From assembly GCA_964577195.1 (NCBI GenBank), contig CAZNYF010000172.1, positions 1 to 5,652 of the forward strand: 5,652 nt of DNA, in the 5' to 3' direction. Positions 1 through 5,600 of this stretch are shown one piece after another (within the stretch, counting starts at the first letter, position 1; the number at the start of each line of letters is the position of its first letter). The DNA is from HyVt-560 sp964577195 (GTDB taxonomy: Bacteria > Pseudomonadota > Gammaproteobacteria > UWMA-0217). Below the pieces are notes generated by a model that was given only the letters and a program-made list of their open reading frames with translations, did not search any database and was not told the origin of the DNA. A program made the translations under genes and the position numbers.

Positions 1-283
1 AGCATTGGTCACTGAGCAAGATGAAGTGATGCTGATCACTAATGGTGGTGTGTTAGTGCGTACCCGGGCTGATGGTATTTCGGTGATGAGCAGGAATACG
101 CAGGGTGTGACTTTAATTCGTCTTGGAAAAGGAGAAGCACTGGTTGAGGTTGAGCGCATCGAAAACCTTGGTGGAGATGAAGAGGATGAGGCAGAAGATG
201 AGTCATCCGAGCCATCAGCAGATGATGCTTCGTCAGAGCCGGATTCAGATTCAGAGCCTGATTCAGATTCTGATCAGTCCTAA
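1..283 (+). CDS. gyrA: DNA gyrase subunit A, C-terminal end (partial, 5' cut by window)
   Basis: This is the 3' end of the gene for the gyrase A subunit, the cytoplasmic type II topoisomerase subunit that cuts and rejoins DNA and wraps it through its C-terminal beta-pinwheel. The reading frame is open from the window edge (first full codon at position 2) to TAA at 281-283, so the TTG at 5 is not a start. The visible protein contains the last pinwheel blade, with the family-typical stretches ITNGGVLVRTR and MSRNTQGVTLIRL, which match the end of E. coli GyrA closely. It is followed by a 35-residue tail with 18 Asp/Glu, 10 Ser and no basic residue. An acidic tail is normal for gammaproteobacterial GyrA and in E. 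coli it tunes DNA wrapping. Its exact sequence is variable between species. A strong terminator follows. Identification is secure; most of the protein lies upstream of the window. Confidence 0.95.
   Translation, partial: ALVTEQDEVMLITNGGVLVRTRADGISVMSRNTQGVTLIRLGKGEALVEVERIENLGGDEEDEAEDESSEPSADDASSEPDSDSEPDSDSDQS
236..271 (+). repeat. Two 18-nt tandem units in the gyrA acidic tail
   Basis: Two consecutive 18-nt units (236-253 and 254-271) differ at only two third-codon positions, and each encodes Glu-Pro-Asp-Ser-Asp-Ser. They lie in frame inside the acidic GyrA tail. The pattern is seen directly. That it arose by slippage or unit duplication, and that copy number may vary between strains, is inference. 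Confidence 0.8.
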
Positions 284-295
284 CAAACTTCTACG

Positions 296-335
296 GTGTC
301 TGTGAGATTATGCATCTCACAGACACTAATTTTTT
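296..335 (+). terminator. Rho-independent terminator of gyrA
   Basis: Perfect 13-bp inverted repeat: left arm GTGTCTGTGAGAT at 296-308, 5-nt loop TATGC at 309-313, right arm ATCTCACAGACAC at 314-326. It is followed after TAA by six T at 330-335. It begins 12 nt after the gyrA stop and ends 22 nt before the serC start. There is no A-run on the left side, so it should act on + strand transcripts only. It should separate gyrA from the amino-acid genes, although read-through may still feed serC. Confidence 0.9.
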
Positions 336-357
336 AATTCAAATCTTTTAATCACTC

Positions 358-1440
358 ATGAGCAGAATATTTAATTTTAGCGCTGGGCCAGCCATGTTGC
401 CGGCAGCAGTGCTCAAACAGGCACGCGAAGAACTTTTAGATTGGCAGGACAGCGGCATGTCTGTCATGGAAATGAGCCACCGGGGCAAGCAATATCTCTC
501 GATTGCGGAACAGGCAGAAGCCGATTTACGGGAGATTTATGCGATTCCTGATAATTACAAAGTGTTGTTTTTACAAGGTGGCGCCAGCGCGCAATTTTCA
601 GCAATTCCGATGAATTTGTTGCAGGGTAAAACGCAGGCTGATTATGTCAACACGGGTGCATGGTCAAAAAAAGCCATCGTCGCCGCCAAAAATTATTGTG
701 ATGTGAATGTGGTCGCCAGCAGTGAAGATAGCAAGTTCACAACCATTCCAGCTTATGATACTTGGTCAATGAATGCGGATGCCGCCTATTTGCATTTCAC
801 CCCTAACGAAACAATTGGCGGCGTGGAATTTCACCACTTACCGGACACAGGTGATGTGCCATTAATTGCGGATATGTCGTCTACGATCTTATCCCGCCCG
901 ATTGATATTTCTCGCTACGGATTAATTTATGCCGGAGCGCAAAAAAATATCGGCCCAGCTGGATTAACGCTGGTAATTGTTCGTGAAGATTTAATTGGCG
1001 ATGCGGATGCAGGGTTAACGAATGTTTTGAATTATAAAATTCAGGCAGATGCAGGTTCCATGATTAATACCCCGCCAGCGTATGCCTGGTATTTTGCAGG
1101 CTTGGTCTTTAAGTGGATTAAAGACCAAGGCGGTCTGGATACTGTCGCTAAAATTAATCTGCGCAAAGCAAATAATTTATACGCCGCGATTGACGGCTCT
1201 GATTTTTATGCCAATCCTGTTGAGCCTGAGCATCGCTCCTGGATGAATATACCGTTTACACTCGCGGATGCCGCGCTCGATGGGGCTTTTCTGGAAGGCG
1301 CAGCCGCAGCCGGTCTAATGACCTTAAAAGGTCATCGCTCAGTCGGTGGTATGCGCGCCAGTATTTATAATGCGATGCCGGAAGAAGGGGTGAATGCATT
1401 GATTTCATTTATGCAGGAGTTCGAGCAGCAGCATGGATAA
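358..1440 (+). CDS. serC: Phosphoserine aminotransferase
   Basis: SerC is a PLP-dependent class V aminotransferase that makes O-phosphoserine from 3-phosphohydroxypyruvate and glutamate. In many bacteria it also acts on the equivalent intermediate of pyridoxal phosphate synthesis. The 360-residue length is normal for the family (about 360). The N-terminus FNFSAGPAMLP is diagnostic and fixes the start, since it sits at residue 5 as in E. coli. Further conserved parts are SHRGKQY near residue 41, LFLQGGASAQF near 70, and the PLP site GAQKNIGPAGLT with the Schiff-base lysine at K196, close to K198 of the E. coli enzyme. No Shine-Dalgarno sequence precedes the ATG, and only 22 nt separate it from the upstream terminator. 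The 3' end overlaps serA by 8 nt, so the two are surely co-transcribed and probably translationally coupled. They catalyse consecutive steps of serine synthesis. Confidence 0.97.
   Translation: MSRIFNFSAGPAMLPAAVLKQAREELLDWQDSGMSVMEMSHRGKQYLSIAEQAEADLREIYAIPDNYKVLFLQGGASAQFSAIPMNLLQGKTQADYVNTGAWSKKAIVAAKNYCDVNVVASSEDSKFTTIPAYDTWSMNADAAYLHFTPNETIGGVEFHHLPDTGDVPLIADMSSTILSRPIDISRYGLIYAGAQKNIGPAGLTLVIVREDLIGDADAGLTNVLNYKIQADAGSMINTPPAYAWYFAGLVFKWIKDQGGLDTVAKINLRKANNLYAAIDGSDFYANPVEPEHRSWMNIPFTLADAALDGAFLEGAAAAGLMTLKGHRSVGGMRASIYNAMPEEGVNALISFMQEFEQQHG
1415..1419 (+). promoter_or_regulatory. Probable ribosome binding site of serA inside serC
   Basis: AGGAG lies within the last codons of serC, 13 nt before the serA ATG at 1433. 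The spacing is longer than the usual 5-9 nt. With the 8-nt gene overlap it suggests that serA translation depends partly on ribosomes finishing serC. Confidence 0.5.
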
Positions 1441-2602
1441 ATTTAAAATTCTTACATTAGATAATATTGCCACTAGCGGCCTGGAGCGCTTGCCACTGGA
1501 TAAATACGAAGTATCATCTGAATGCTCAGCACCTGATGGCATTATTTTACGTTCATTTAAAATGCACGACATGGAAATCCCAGAATCTCTGCTGGCGGTT
1601 GGACGTGCTGGCGCAGGGGTGAATAATATCCCGGTTGATAAAATGAGCAGCCTGGGTATTCCTGTGTTTAATGCACCTGGTGCCAATGCCAATGCAGTTA
1701 AAGAGCTGGTTATTTCTGCGATGCTCATGGGTTGCAGAAATATCGCTCAGGCAAAAGATTATGTCAGCGACCTTAAAGGCGATAACGCGGCAATCTCCAA
1801 ACAGGTCGAAAAAGGAAAAAAACAATTCGGTGGTTTTGAGCTGCCGGGTAGAACGCTCGGTGTTATCGGTTTGGGCGCTATCGGTGTTCAAGTTGCCAAC
1901 GCTGCGCGTGCACTCGGTATGCACGTCATCGGTTTTGATCCTTCTATTACTGTTCGGCGTGCCTGGGAATTATCGGCAGAAGTGGCTTCTGCGCAGAGTG
2001 TCGATGAAGTGCTGGCAAAGTCGGATTTTCTTACTTTCCATGTGCCCTTGATTGAATCCACCAAAGATTTAATTAATGCAGAACGGTTGGTGGGGATGAA
2101 AGATAATGTCGTTATTATCAATTTCGCACGCCAGGGTATCGTCAATGATGAAGCGGTATTGGCAGGTCTTGATAGTGGTAAGGTTTACAGCTATATCTGC
2201 GATTTTCCCAGCAATGAATTAATTGCCCATCCGCGTGTGGTGGCGTTGCCGCATCTTGGTGCATCTACACGTGAAGCAGAAGACAATTGCGCGATTATGG
2301 TTGCGGATCAATTGCAGGATTATTTAGAACATGGCGTGATTCGCAATTCTGTGAATTTCCCTGAGATTACGCTGGAACGCTCAGGTCAATCCAGAATTGT
2401 TATTGTTAATGAAAACCGCCCCGACATGCTCGGTCAGATTTCTCACGAACTGGGTCAATCCGGCATGAATATTACGCGTATGCGTAATGAGTCCAAAGGT
2501 GATATTGCCTGTACCTTGGTAGACGTTGATCAAAAAGCGGAAAATGGTTGTTGCTCCAAACTGGCAGATATTGATGGTGTACTAAAAGTCCGGATTGTAT
2601 GA
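1433..2602 (+). CDS. serA: D-3-phosphoglycerate dehydrogenase, short type with C-terminal ACT domain
   Basis: This enzyme oxidises 3-phosphoglycerate to 3-phosphohydroxypyruvate with NAD+, the committed step of serine synthesis and the step just before SerC. The 389 residues form a D-2-hydroxyacid dehydrogenase core and a C-terminal ACT domain (about 321-389) of the kind that binds serine for feedback inhibition. Visible motifs are the nucleotide-binding GLGAIG (G146-G151) and the catalytic set R233 (in NFARQGIVND), E262 and H274 (in LPHLGAST). The R-to-E spacing of 29 is the same as in E. coli SerA. It is shorter than E. coli SerA (410) and resembles the roughly 390-residue form common in Clostridia and Bacteroidetes, but also found in some gammaproteobacteria. 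There is no extra intervening domain as in the long (about 525-residue) form. It overlaps serC by 8 nt. The placement between serC and pheA is unusual. The function call is strong; actual serine inhibition is inferred from the domain. Confidence 0.95.
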   Translation: MDKFKILTLDNIATSGLERLPLDKYEVSSECSAPDGIILRSFKMHDMEIPESLLAVGRAGAGVNNIPVDKMSSLGIPVFNAPGANANAVKELVISAMLMGCRNIAQAKDYVSDLKGDNAAISKQVEKGKKQFGGFELPGRTLGVIGLGAIGVQVANAARALGMHVIGFDPSITVRRAWELSAEVASAQSVDEVLAKSDFLTFHVPLIESTKDLINAERLVGMKDNVVIINFARQGIVNDEAVLAGLDSGKVYSYICDFPSNELIAHPRVVALPHLGASTREAEDNCAIMVADQLQDYLEHGVIRNSVNFPEITLERSGQSRIVIVNENRPDMLGQISHELGQSGMNITRMRNESKGDIACTLVDVDQKAENGCCSKLADIDGVLKVRIV

Positions 2603-2625
2603 TTTTCGTTGAAAGCACTTAATTT

Positions 2626-2651
2626 TTGTCACTTATCTGGAATGATGACAA
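2626..2651. repeat. Inverted half-sites TTGTCA/TGACAA, possible operator
   Basis: TTGTCA at 2626-2631 and its exact reverse complement TGACAA at 2646-2651 are separated by 14 nt, with centres 20 bp apart, about two DNA turns. This spacing suits a dimeric regulator bound to one face. A 6-bp arm can occur by chance, and I cannot assign it to a known regulator. Confidence 0.3.
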
Positions 2652-2686
2652 CGCTAATCAAAAGTAAATATTTAAGAATGGAATAA
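2642..2686 (+). CDS. Possible 14-residue upstream ORF before pheA
   Basis: An ATG-ATG start at 2642 opens a 14-codon frame (MMTTLIKSKYLRME) ending with TAA at 2684-2686, 10 nt before the pheA ATG and in a different frame. GGA directly before the first ATG is too close to be a good ribosome site for it. The peptide has one Tyr and no Phe or Trp, so it does not look like a classical phenylalanine attenuation leader. It might help deliver ribosomes to pheA, whose own start lacks a Shine-Dalgarno sequence. It may equally be chance. Confidence 0.15.
   Translation: MMTTLIKSKYLRME
2645..2674 (+). promoter_or_regulatory. Weak sigma70-like promoter candidate for pheA
   Basis: ATGACA (2645-2650, five of six to TTGACA) and TATTTA (2669-2674, three of six to TATAAT) are separated by 18 nt. 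Transcription would start around 2681, giving a leader of roughly 16 nt. The -35 hexamer overlaps the right half-site of the inverted repeat, which would suit repression, but the -10 match is poor. Confidence 0.2.
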
Positions 2687-2696
2687 TTTTCTCCCT

Positions 2697-3587
2697 ATGA
2701 CAGACGAAAAATCGCTTGATAAATTACGTATAGAAATTGATTCTCTGGATAAAAAAATCCTCGAATTAATTAGCCAGCGTGCGCGCTGTGCCCAACAAGT
2801 TGCCACGGTAAAACGAGATGCGGATGAAACCGCTGCATTTTATCGTCCAGAGCGCGAAGCGGATGTTCTGCGCAAAATTAAACAAGCCAATCCTGGTCCG
2901 TTGGATGATGAAGAAATGGCGCGGTTATTTCGTGAAATCATGTCAGCTTGTTTGGCATTGGAAGAGCGTCAGACTATCGCTTATTTCGGCCCCGAAGGTA
3001 CTTTCACGCAGGCAGCGGCGTTAAAGCATTTCGGCCATTCGGTGCATACCAAACCCGTTAATGCCATCAGTGAAGTATTTCGTGAAGTGGAATCACGNNN
3101 NNNNNNNNNNNNNNNNNNNNNNNNNNNNNNNNNNNNNNNNNNNNNNNNNNNNNNNNNNNNNNNNNNNNNNNNNNNNNNNNNNNNNNNNNNNNNNNNNGCC
3201 GCGATCGCCGGAGAAGTGGCTGCAGAGTTGTACGGGCTGACAATGCTGCAACGCAATATTGAAGATAATCCTGAAAACGTCACGCGCTTTTTGGTGATTG
3301 GTCGCCAAGCAGTAGATTCGAGCAAGGATGATAAAACCTCTATTTTAGTTTCCGCGCACAATCGCCCCGGCTCATTACATAGTCTGTTATCTCCCTTTGC
3401 GGATAATAATGTCAGCTTGACGCGCATCGAGTCGCGTCCCTCACGAGGCATAAATTGGGAATATGTTTTTTTTCTTGATCTGGAAGGGCATCAGGATGAC
3501 GACAATATCAAGCGCGCATTAAAAACGCTTGAAAGCTCTGTGCAAATGGTCAGAGTGCTTGGCTCTTATCCTCGCGCAGTGCTTTAG
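2697..3587 (+). CDS. pheA: Bifunctional chorismate mutase / prephenate dehydratase (P-protein), interrupted by an assembly gap
   Basis: PheA turns chorismate into prephenate and then phenylpyruvate, committing carbon to phenylalanine. Residues 1 to about 92 form an AroQ chorismate mutase with R11, R28 and K39 at the same positions as in E. coli, followed by an R-E pair (R53/E54). The dehydratase domain begins at about residue 94 with IAYFGPEGTFTQAAALKHFG. After the N run it resumes with AAIAGEVAAELYGL and the catalytic TRF motif (NVTRFLVIG). The C-terminal ACT domain carries RPGSLHSLL and the ESRP motif (TRIESRPSRG), which bind phenylalanine in feedback inhibition. The region holding the expected PVENS-type and SHxQ-type motifs is unread. 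The gene as shown encodes 296 residues including unknowns, against about 365 in Pseudomonas, so the difference is an assembly matter, not a truncation. The start is fixed by the mutase alignment, although no Shine-Dalgarno sequence precedes it. hisC follows after 5 nt. Confidence 0.95.
   Translation: MTDEKSLDKLRIEIDSLDKKILELISQRARCAQQVATVKRDADETAAFYRPEREADVLRKIKQANPGPLDDEEMARLFREIMSACLALEERQTIAYFGPEGTFTQAAALKHFGHSVHTKPVNAISEVFREVESXXXXXXXXXXXXXXXXXXXXXXXXXXXXXXXXXXAAIAGEVAAELYGLTMLQRNIEDNPENVTRFLVIGRQAVDSSKDDKTSILVSAHNRPGSLHSLLSPFADNNVSLTRIESRPSRGINWEYVFFLDLEGHQDDDNIKRALKTLESSVQMVRVLGSYPRAVL
3098..3197. other. Assembly gap of exactly 100 N inside pheA
   Basis: The run is exactly 100 unknown bases, the usual placeholder for a gap of unknown size. 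The flanks, EVFREVESR before and AAIAGEV after, align with Pseudomonas PheA positions that are about 100 residues apart (from memory of that protein). The true gap is therefore near 300 nt. The reading frame continues across the 100 N, as it would for any real gap length that leaves remainder 1 on division by 3. Confidence 0.95.
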
Positions 3588-3592
3588 TTTTT

Positions 3593-4714
3593 ATGTCTAA
3601 CTCTTTTGCAAAATTAGCAACCGTCGGCGTTCAAGGGCTGCATCCATACCAGCCGGGTAAACCCATAGAAGAATTGCAACGTGAATTCGGATTAAGCGAA
3701 ATAATAAAACTCGCATCCAACGAAAACCCGCTCGGCTCCAGCCCCAAAGGTCGCGATGCAGCGCAGGCCGTTATTGGCGGTTTGAATATTTATCCCGACG
3801 ATATTGGTTTTGGTTTGCGCCAGACTTTAGCGACGCAACTGAAAGTGTCGCCAGACATGGTAACCCTCGGTAGTGGCTCCAGCGATGTCATTGATATGGT
3901 CTCCCGCAGTTTTCTTCAACCGGGGAAAAATGCCGTTTTTTCCGCCCACGCATTTGCGATGTATTCCATCTACACGCAGGCATCCGGCGCTACCGCGAAA
4001 ATAGCCGCTGCGCTACCTGCTGATCACGCCAGCATGCCGTATGGACATGATTTAAATGCGCTGGCGGATCAGGTGGACGCGAATACCGCTGTGGTTTTTA
4101 TTGCCAACCCGAATAACCCAACCGGCGGCTGGCTGGATAAAGGCAGCCTGAAATCTTTTATAGCTGCATTACGGGAAGACATTATTGTCGTGCTCGATGA
4201 AGCCTATTTTGAATATGTGCAGCACTCGAATTTTCCCGATGGCGTTAGTTGGGTCAATGAATTCCCCAATTTAATTGTGACCCGCACGTTTTCAAAAATA
4301 TACGGCCTCGCGGGTTTAAGAGTTGGCTATGGTATTTGCTCAGCAGAATTAACAAGCGTGATAAATCGAGTGCGTCATCCTTTTAATGTCAACAGCGCAG
4401 CACTCGCAGCGGCAGACGCCGCGCTGGATGATCATGACTTTCTTAAGCGAAGTATTGAAAATAATGCAAATGGGTTTCAACAATTAAGCGCTGCTTGTGA
4501 AGCACAAGGGCTGGCATTCATCCCATCTGTCGCAAATTTTCTCTGTATTGATATGGGTCGAGAAGCTGCGCCAATTTTTGATGCCTTATTAAGAGAAGGC
4601 GTGATTGTTCGCCCAGTCGGTAATTATGCATTACCCAATCATTTGCGCGTAACCATTGGCACAAAAAAAGAAAATACACGCTTTATAAATGCGCTGGAAA
4701 AGGTATTAACGTGA
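3593..4714 (+). CDS. hisC: HisC-type aminotransferase (histidinol-phosphate / aromatic amino acid)
   Basis: A PLP-dependent fold type I, class I/II aminotransferase of 373 residues, a normal length for HisC. Visible motifs are LASNENPLGSSP near residue 41, ANPNNPTGGWL (substrate and PLP binding), DEAYFEY, and TRTFSKIYGLAGLRVGYG with the Schiff-base lysine at K235, plus the C-terminal LRVTIG. HisC converts imidazole acetol phosphate to histidinol phosphate. Genes of this type between pheA and tyrA (often named hisC2 in Pseudomonas) are thought to transaminate phenylpyruvate and 4-hydroxyphenylpyruvate, and that is my preferred role from context. Sequence alone cannot separate the two activities. 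It starts 5 nt after the pheA stop with no Shine-Dalgarno sequence (the spacer is TTTTT), so translation probably depends on ribosomes finishing pheA. The stop codon overlaps the tyrA start. Confidence 0.92.
   Translation: MSNSFAKLATVGVQGLHPYQPGKPIEELQREFGLSEIIKLASNENPLGSSPKGRDAAQAVIGGLNIYPDDIGFGLRQTLATQLKVSPDMVTLGSGSSDVIDMVSRSFLQPGKNAVFSAHAFAMYSIYTQASGATAKIAAALPADHASMPYGHDLNALADQVDANTAVVFIANPNNPTGGWLDKGSLKSFIAALREDIIVVLDEAYFEYVQHSNFPDGVSWVNEFPNLIVTRTFSKIYGLAGLRVGYGICSAELTSVINRVRHPFNVNSAALAAADAALDDHDFLKRSIENNANGFQQLSAACEAQGLAFIPSVANFLCIDMGREAAPIFDALLREGVIVRPVGNYALPNHLRVTIGTKKENTRFINALEKVLT
4696..4703 (+). promoter_or_regulatory. Ribosome binding site of tyrA, supporting the GTG start
   Basis: The purine run GGAAAAGG ends 7 nt before GTG at 4711. 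It is the best-spaced ribosome site in the window and supports the GTG start, which also gives the 4-nt GTGA overlap with the hisC stop. Confidence 0.65.
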
Positions 4715-5568
4715 TCAATCGCCTTTGTCTGATCGGTGTCGGTTTGATCGGAGGTTCTCTTGCATTATCGCTGCGCGAAGCGGGTTATTGTCAAAATATT
4801 ATCGGCGTAGGGCGCAATCCTGATAATTTAAAAGATGCGCTCGATTTAAATATTATCGACGAAGCCAGCCACGATGTTGCAACCGCAGTCGCAGATGCAG
4901 ATATGGTCGTTTTAGCCGCACCCGTCGGCGCAACAGAATCACTGGTAAAGCAATTCAAAGATCAATTAAAGCCTGACGCAATACTTACCGATGTTGGCAG
5001 CGTCAAAGGCGACGTGATCCAGCAGATAGAACGCGCCTGCGGAAAACCCCTGGCTAATTTTGTACCCGGCCATCCCATCGCCGGCACAGAAAACAGCGGC
5101 GCAAAATCCGCATTTCCCGAATTATTTAAAGACCGCAGAGTGTTACTAACCCCTGTCGAGCAAACCAACCCGCAAGCCGTAGAAAAAGTAACACAAATGT
5201 GGCAAACCACCGGCGCAATCGTCGAGCAAATGTCAGTCGATCAGCACGACAGAGTGCTAGCCGCCACCAGCCATCTACCCCACATGCTCGCGTTCGGACT
5301 CGTGGATAGCTTAGCCAAGCAAGATGAGCCCGAAGCCATCTTCCGCTACGCCGCAGGTGGTTTCCGCGATTTCACTCGCATCGCCTCCAGCGACCCGGGT
5401 ATGTGGCGAGACATCTGCCTGCATAACCGCGAAGCCATCCTAGAAGCGATGAACAATTATCAAACCGACCTTGACGAACTAAAAAAAGCCATCGAAGAAA
5501 AAGACCACGATACCCTGCAAACAATCTTCTCCCGAGCCAAACAAGCCCGCGATGGGTTTATTGATTGA
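4711..5568 (+). CDS. tyrA: Prephenate dehydrogenase (TyrA family), stand-alone
   Basis: TyrA oxidatively decarboxylates prephenate to 4-hydroxyphenylpyruvate, the tyrosine branch. The 285 residues give the compact two-domain form with no ACT domain and no chorismate mutase. An N-terminal Rossmann fold has GVGLIGGS (G9, G11, G14). Then come TDVGSVKG, PGHPIAGTENSGAKSAF with the conserved H121, TSHLPHMLAF with H188, and FRDFTRIASSDPGMW in the helical dimerisation domain. Positions 34-36 at the end of the second strand are G-R-N where NAD+-specific relatives have an acidic residue, so NADP+ use is possible. In Pseudomonas the equivalent reading frame continues into AroA (EPSP synthase); here it stops with TGA. 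The gene begins at GTG overlapping the hisC stop. Its second half is richer in C than G on the coding strand, the reverse of serA. Identity is secure; the choice of prephenate over arogenate and the cofactor are inferred. Confidence 0.95.
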   Translation: MINRLCLIGVGLIGGSLALSLREAGYCQNIIGVGRNPDNLKDALDLNIIDEASHDVATAVADADMVVLAAPVGATESLVKQFKDQLKPDAILTDVGSVKGDVIQQIERACGKPLANFVPGHPIAGTENSGAKSAFPELFKDRRVLLTPVEQTNPQAVEKVTQMWQTTGAIVEQMSVDQHDRVLAATSHLPHMLAFGLVDSLAKQDEPEAIFRYAAGGFRDFTRIASSDPGMWRDICLHNREAILEAMNNYQTDLDELKKAIEEKDHDTLQTIFSRAKQARDGFID

Positions 5569-5600
5569 TTACTAACCCACTAAGAACCGTAGGGTGACAT

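Larger units (their letters stand above)
2603..2696 (+). other. serA-pheA intergenic region, possible regulatory spacer
   Basis: This AT-rich 94-nt gap is the largest break inside the amino-acid cluster and the most likely place for a second promoter. It has no intrinsic terminator: no GC-rich stem followed by a T-run is visible. It contains the half-sites TTGTCA and TGACAA, a weak promoter-like pair and a 14-codon ORF, each listed separately. No clear Shine-Dalgarno sequence stands before the pheA ATG. Confidence 0.5.

Noticed and set aside
123..305. A + strand frame overlapping the gyrA tail and running into the terminator.
   Set aside because: It is an out-of-frame shadow of gyrA; its sequence is created by the repetitive tail codons and it ends inside the terminator stem.
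1405..2145. Three reverse-strand open frames opposite serA (1405-1728, 1553-1924, 1888-2145).
   Set aside because: They lie wholly or mostly antisense to a well-conserved serA, lack recognisable motifs, and are low-complexity shadow frames.
2603..2696. A phenylalanine attenuator before pheA.
   Set aside because: No leader peptide rich in Phe codons, no alternative stem pair and no T-run terminator are visible in the gap.
3466..3473. A run of eight T in pheA as a programmed frameshift or sequencing error.
   Set aside because: The frame is conserved on both sides (EYVFFLDLEG in the ACT domain), so the run is simply in-frame Val-Phe-Phe codons.
2697..3587. pheA as a truncated or pseudogenised P-protein of 296 residues.
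   Set aside because: All domains flanking the N run are intact, and the shortfall is explained by a 100-N placeholder for a larger gap.
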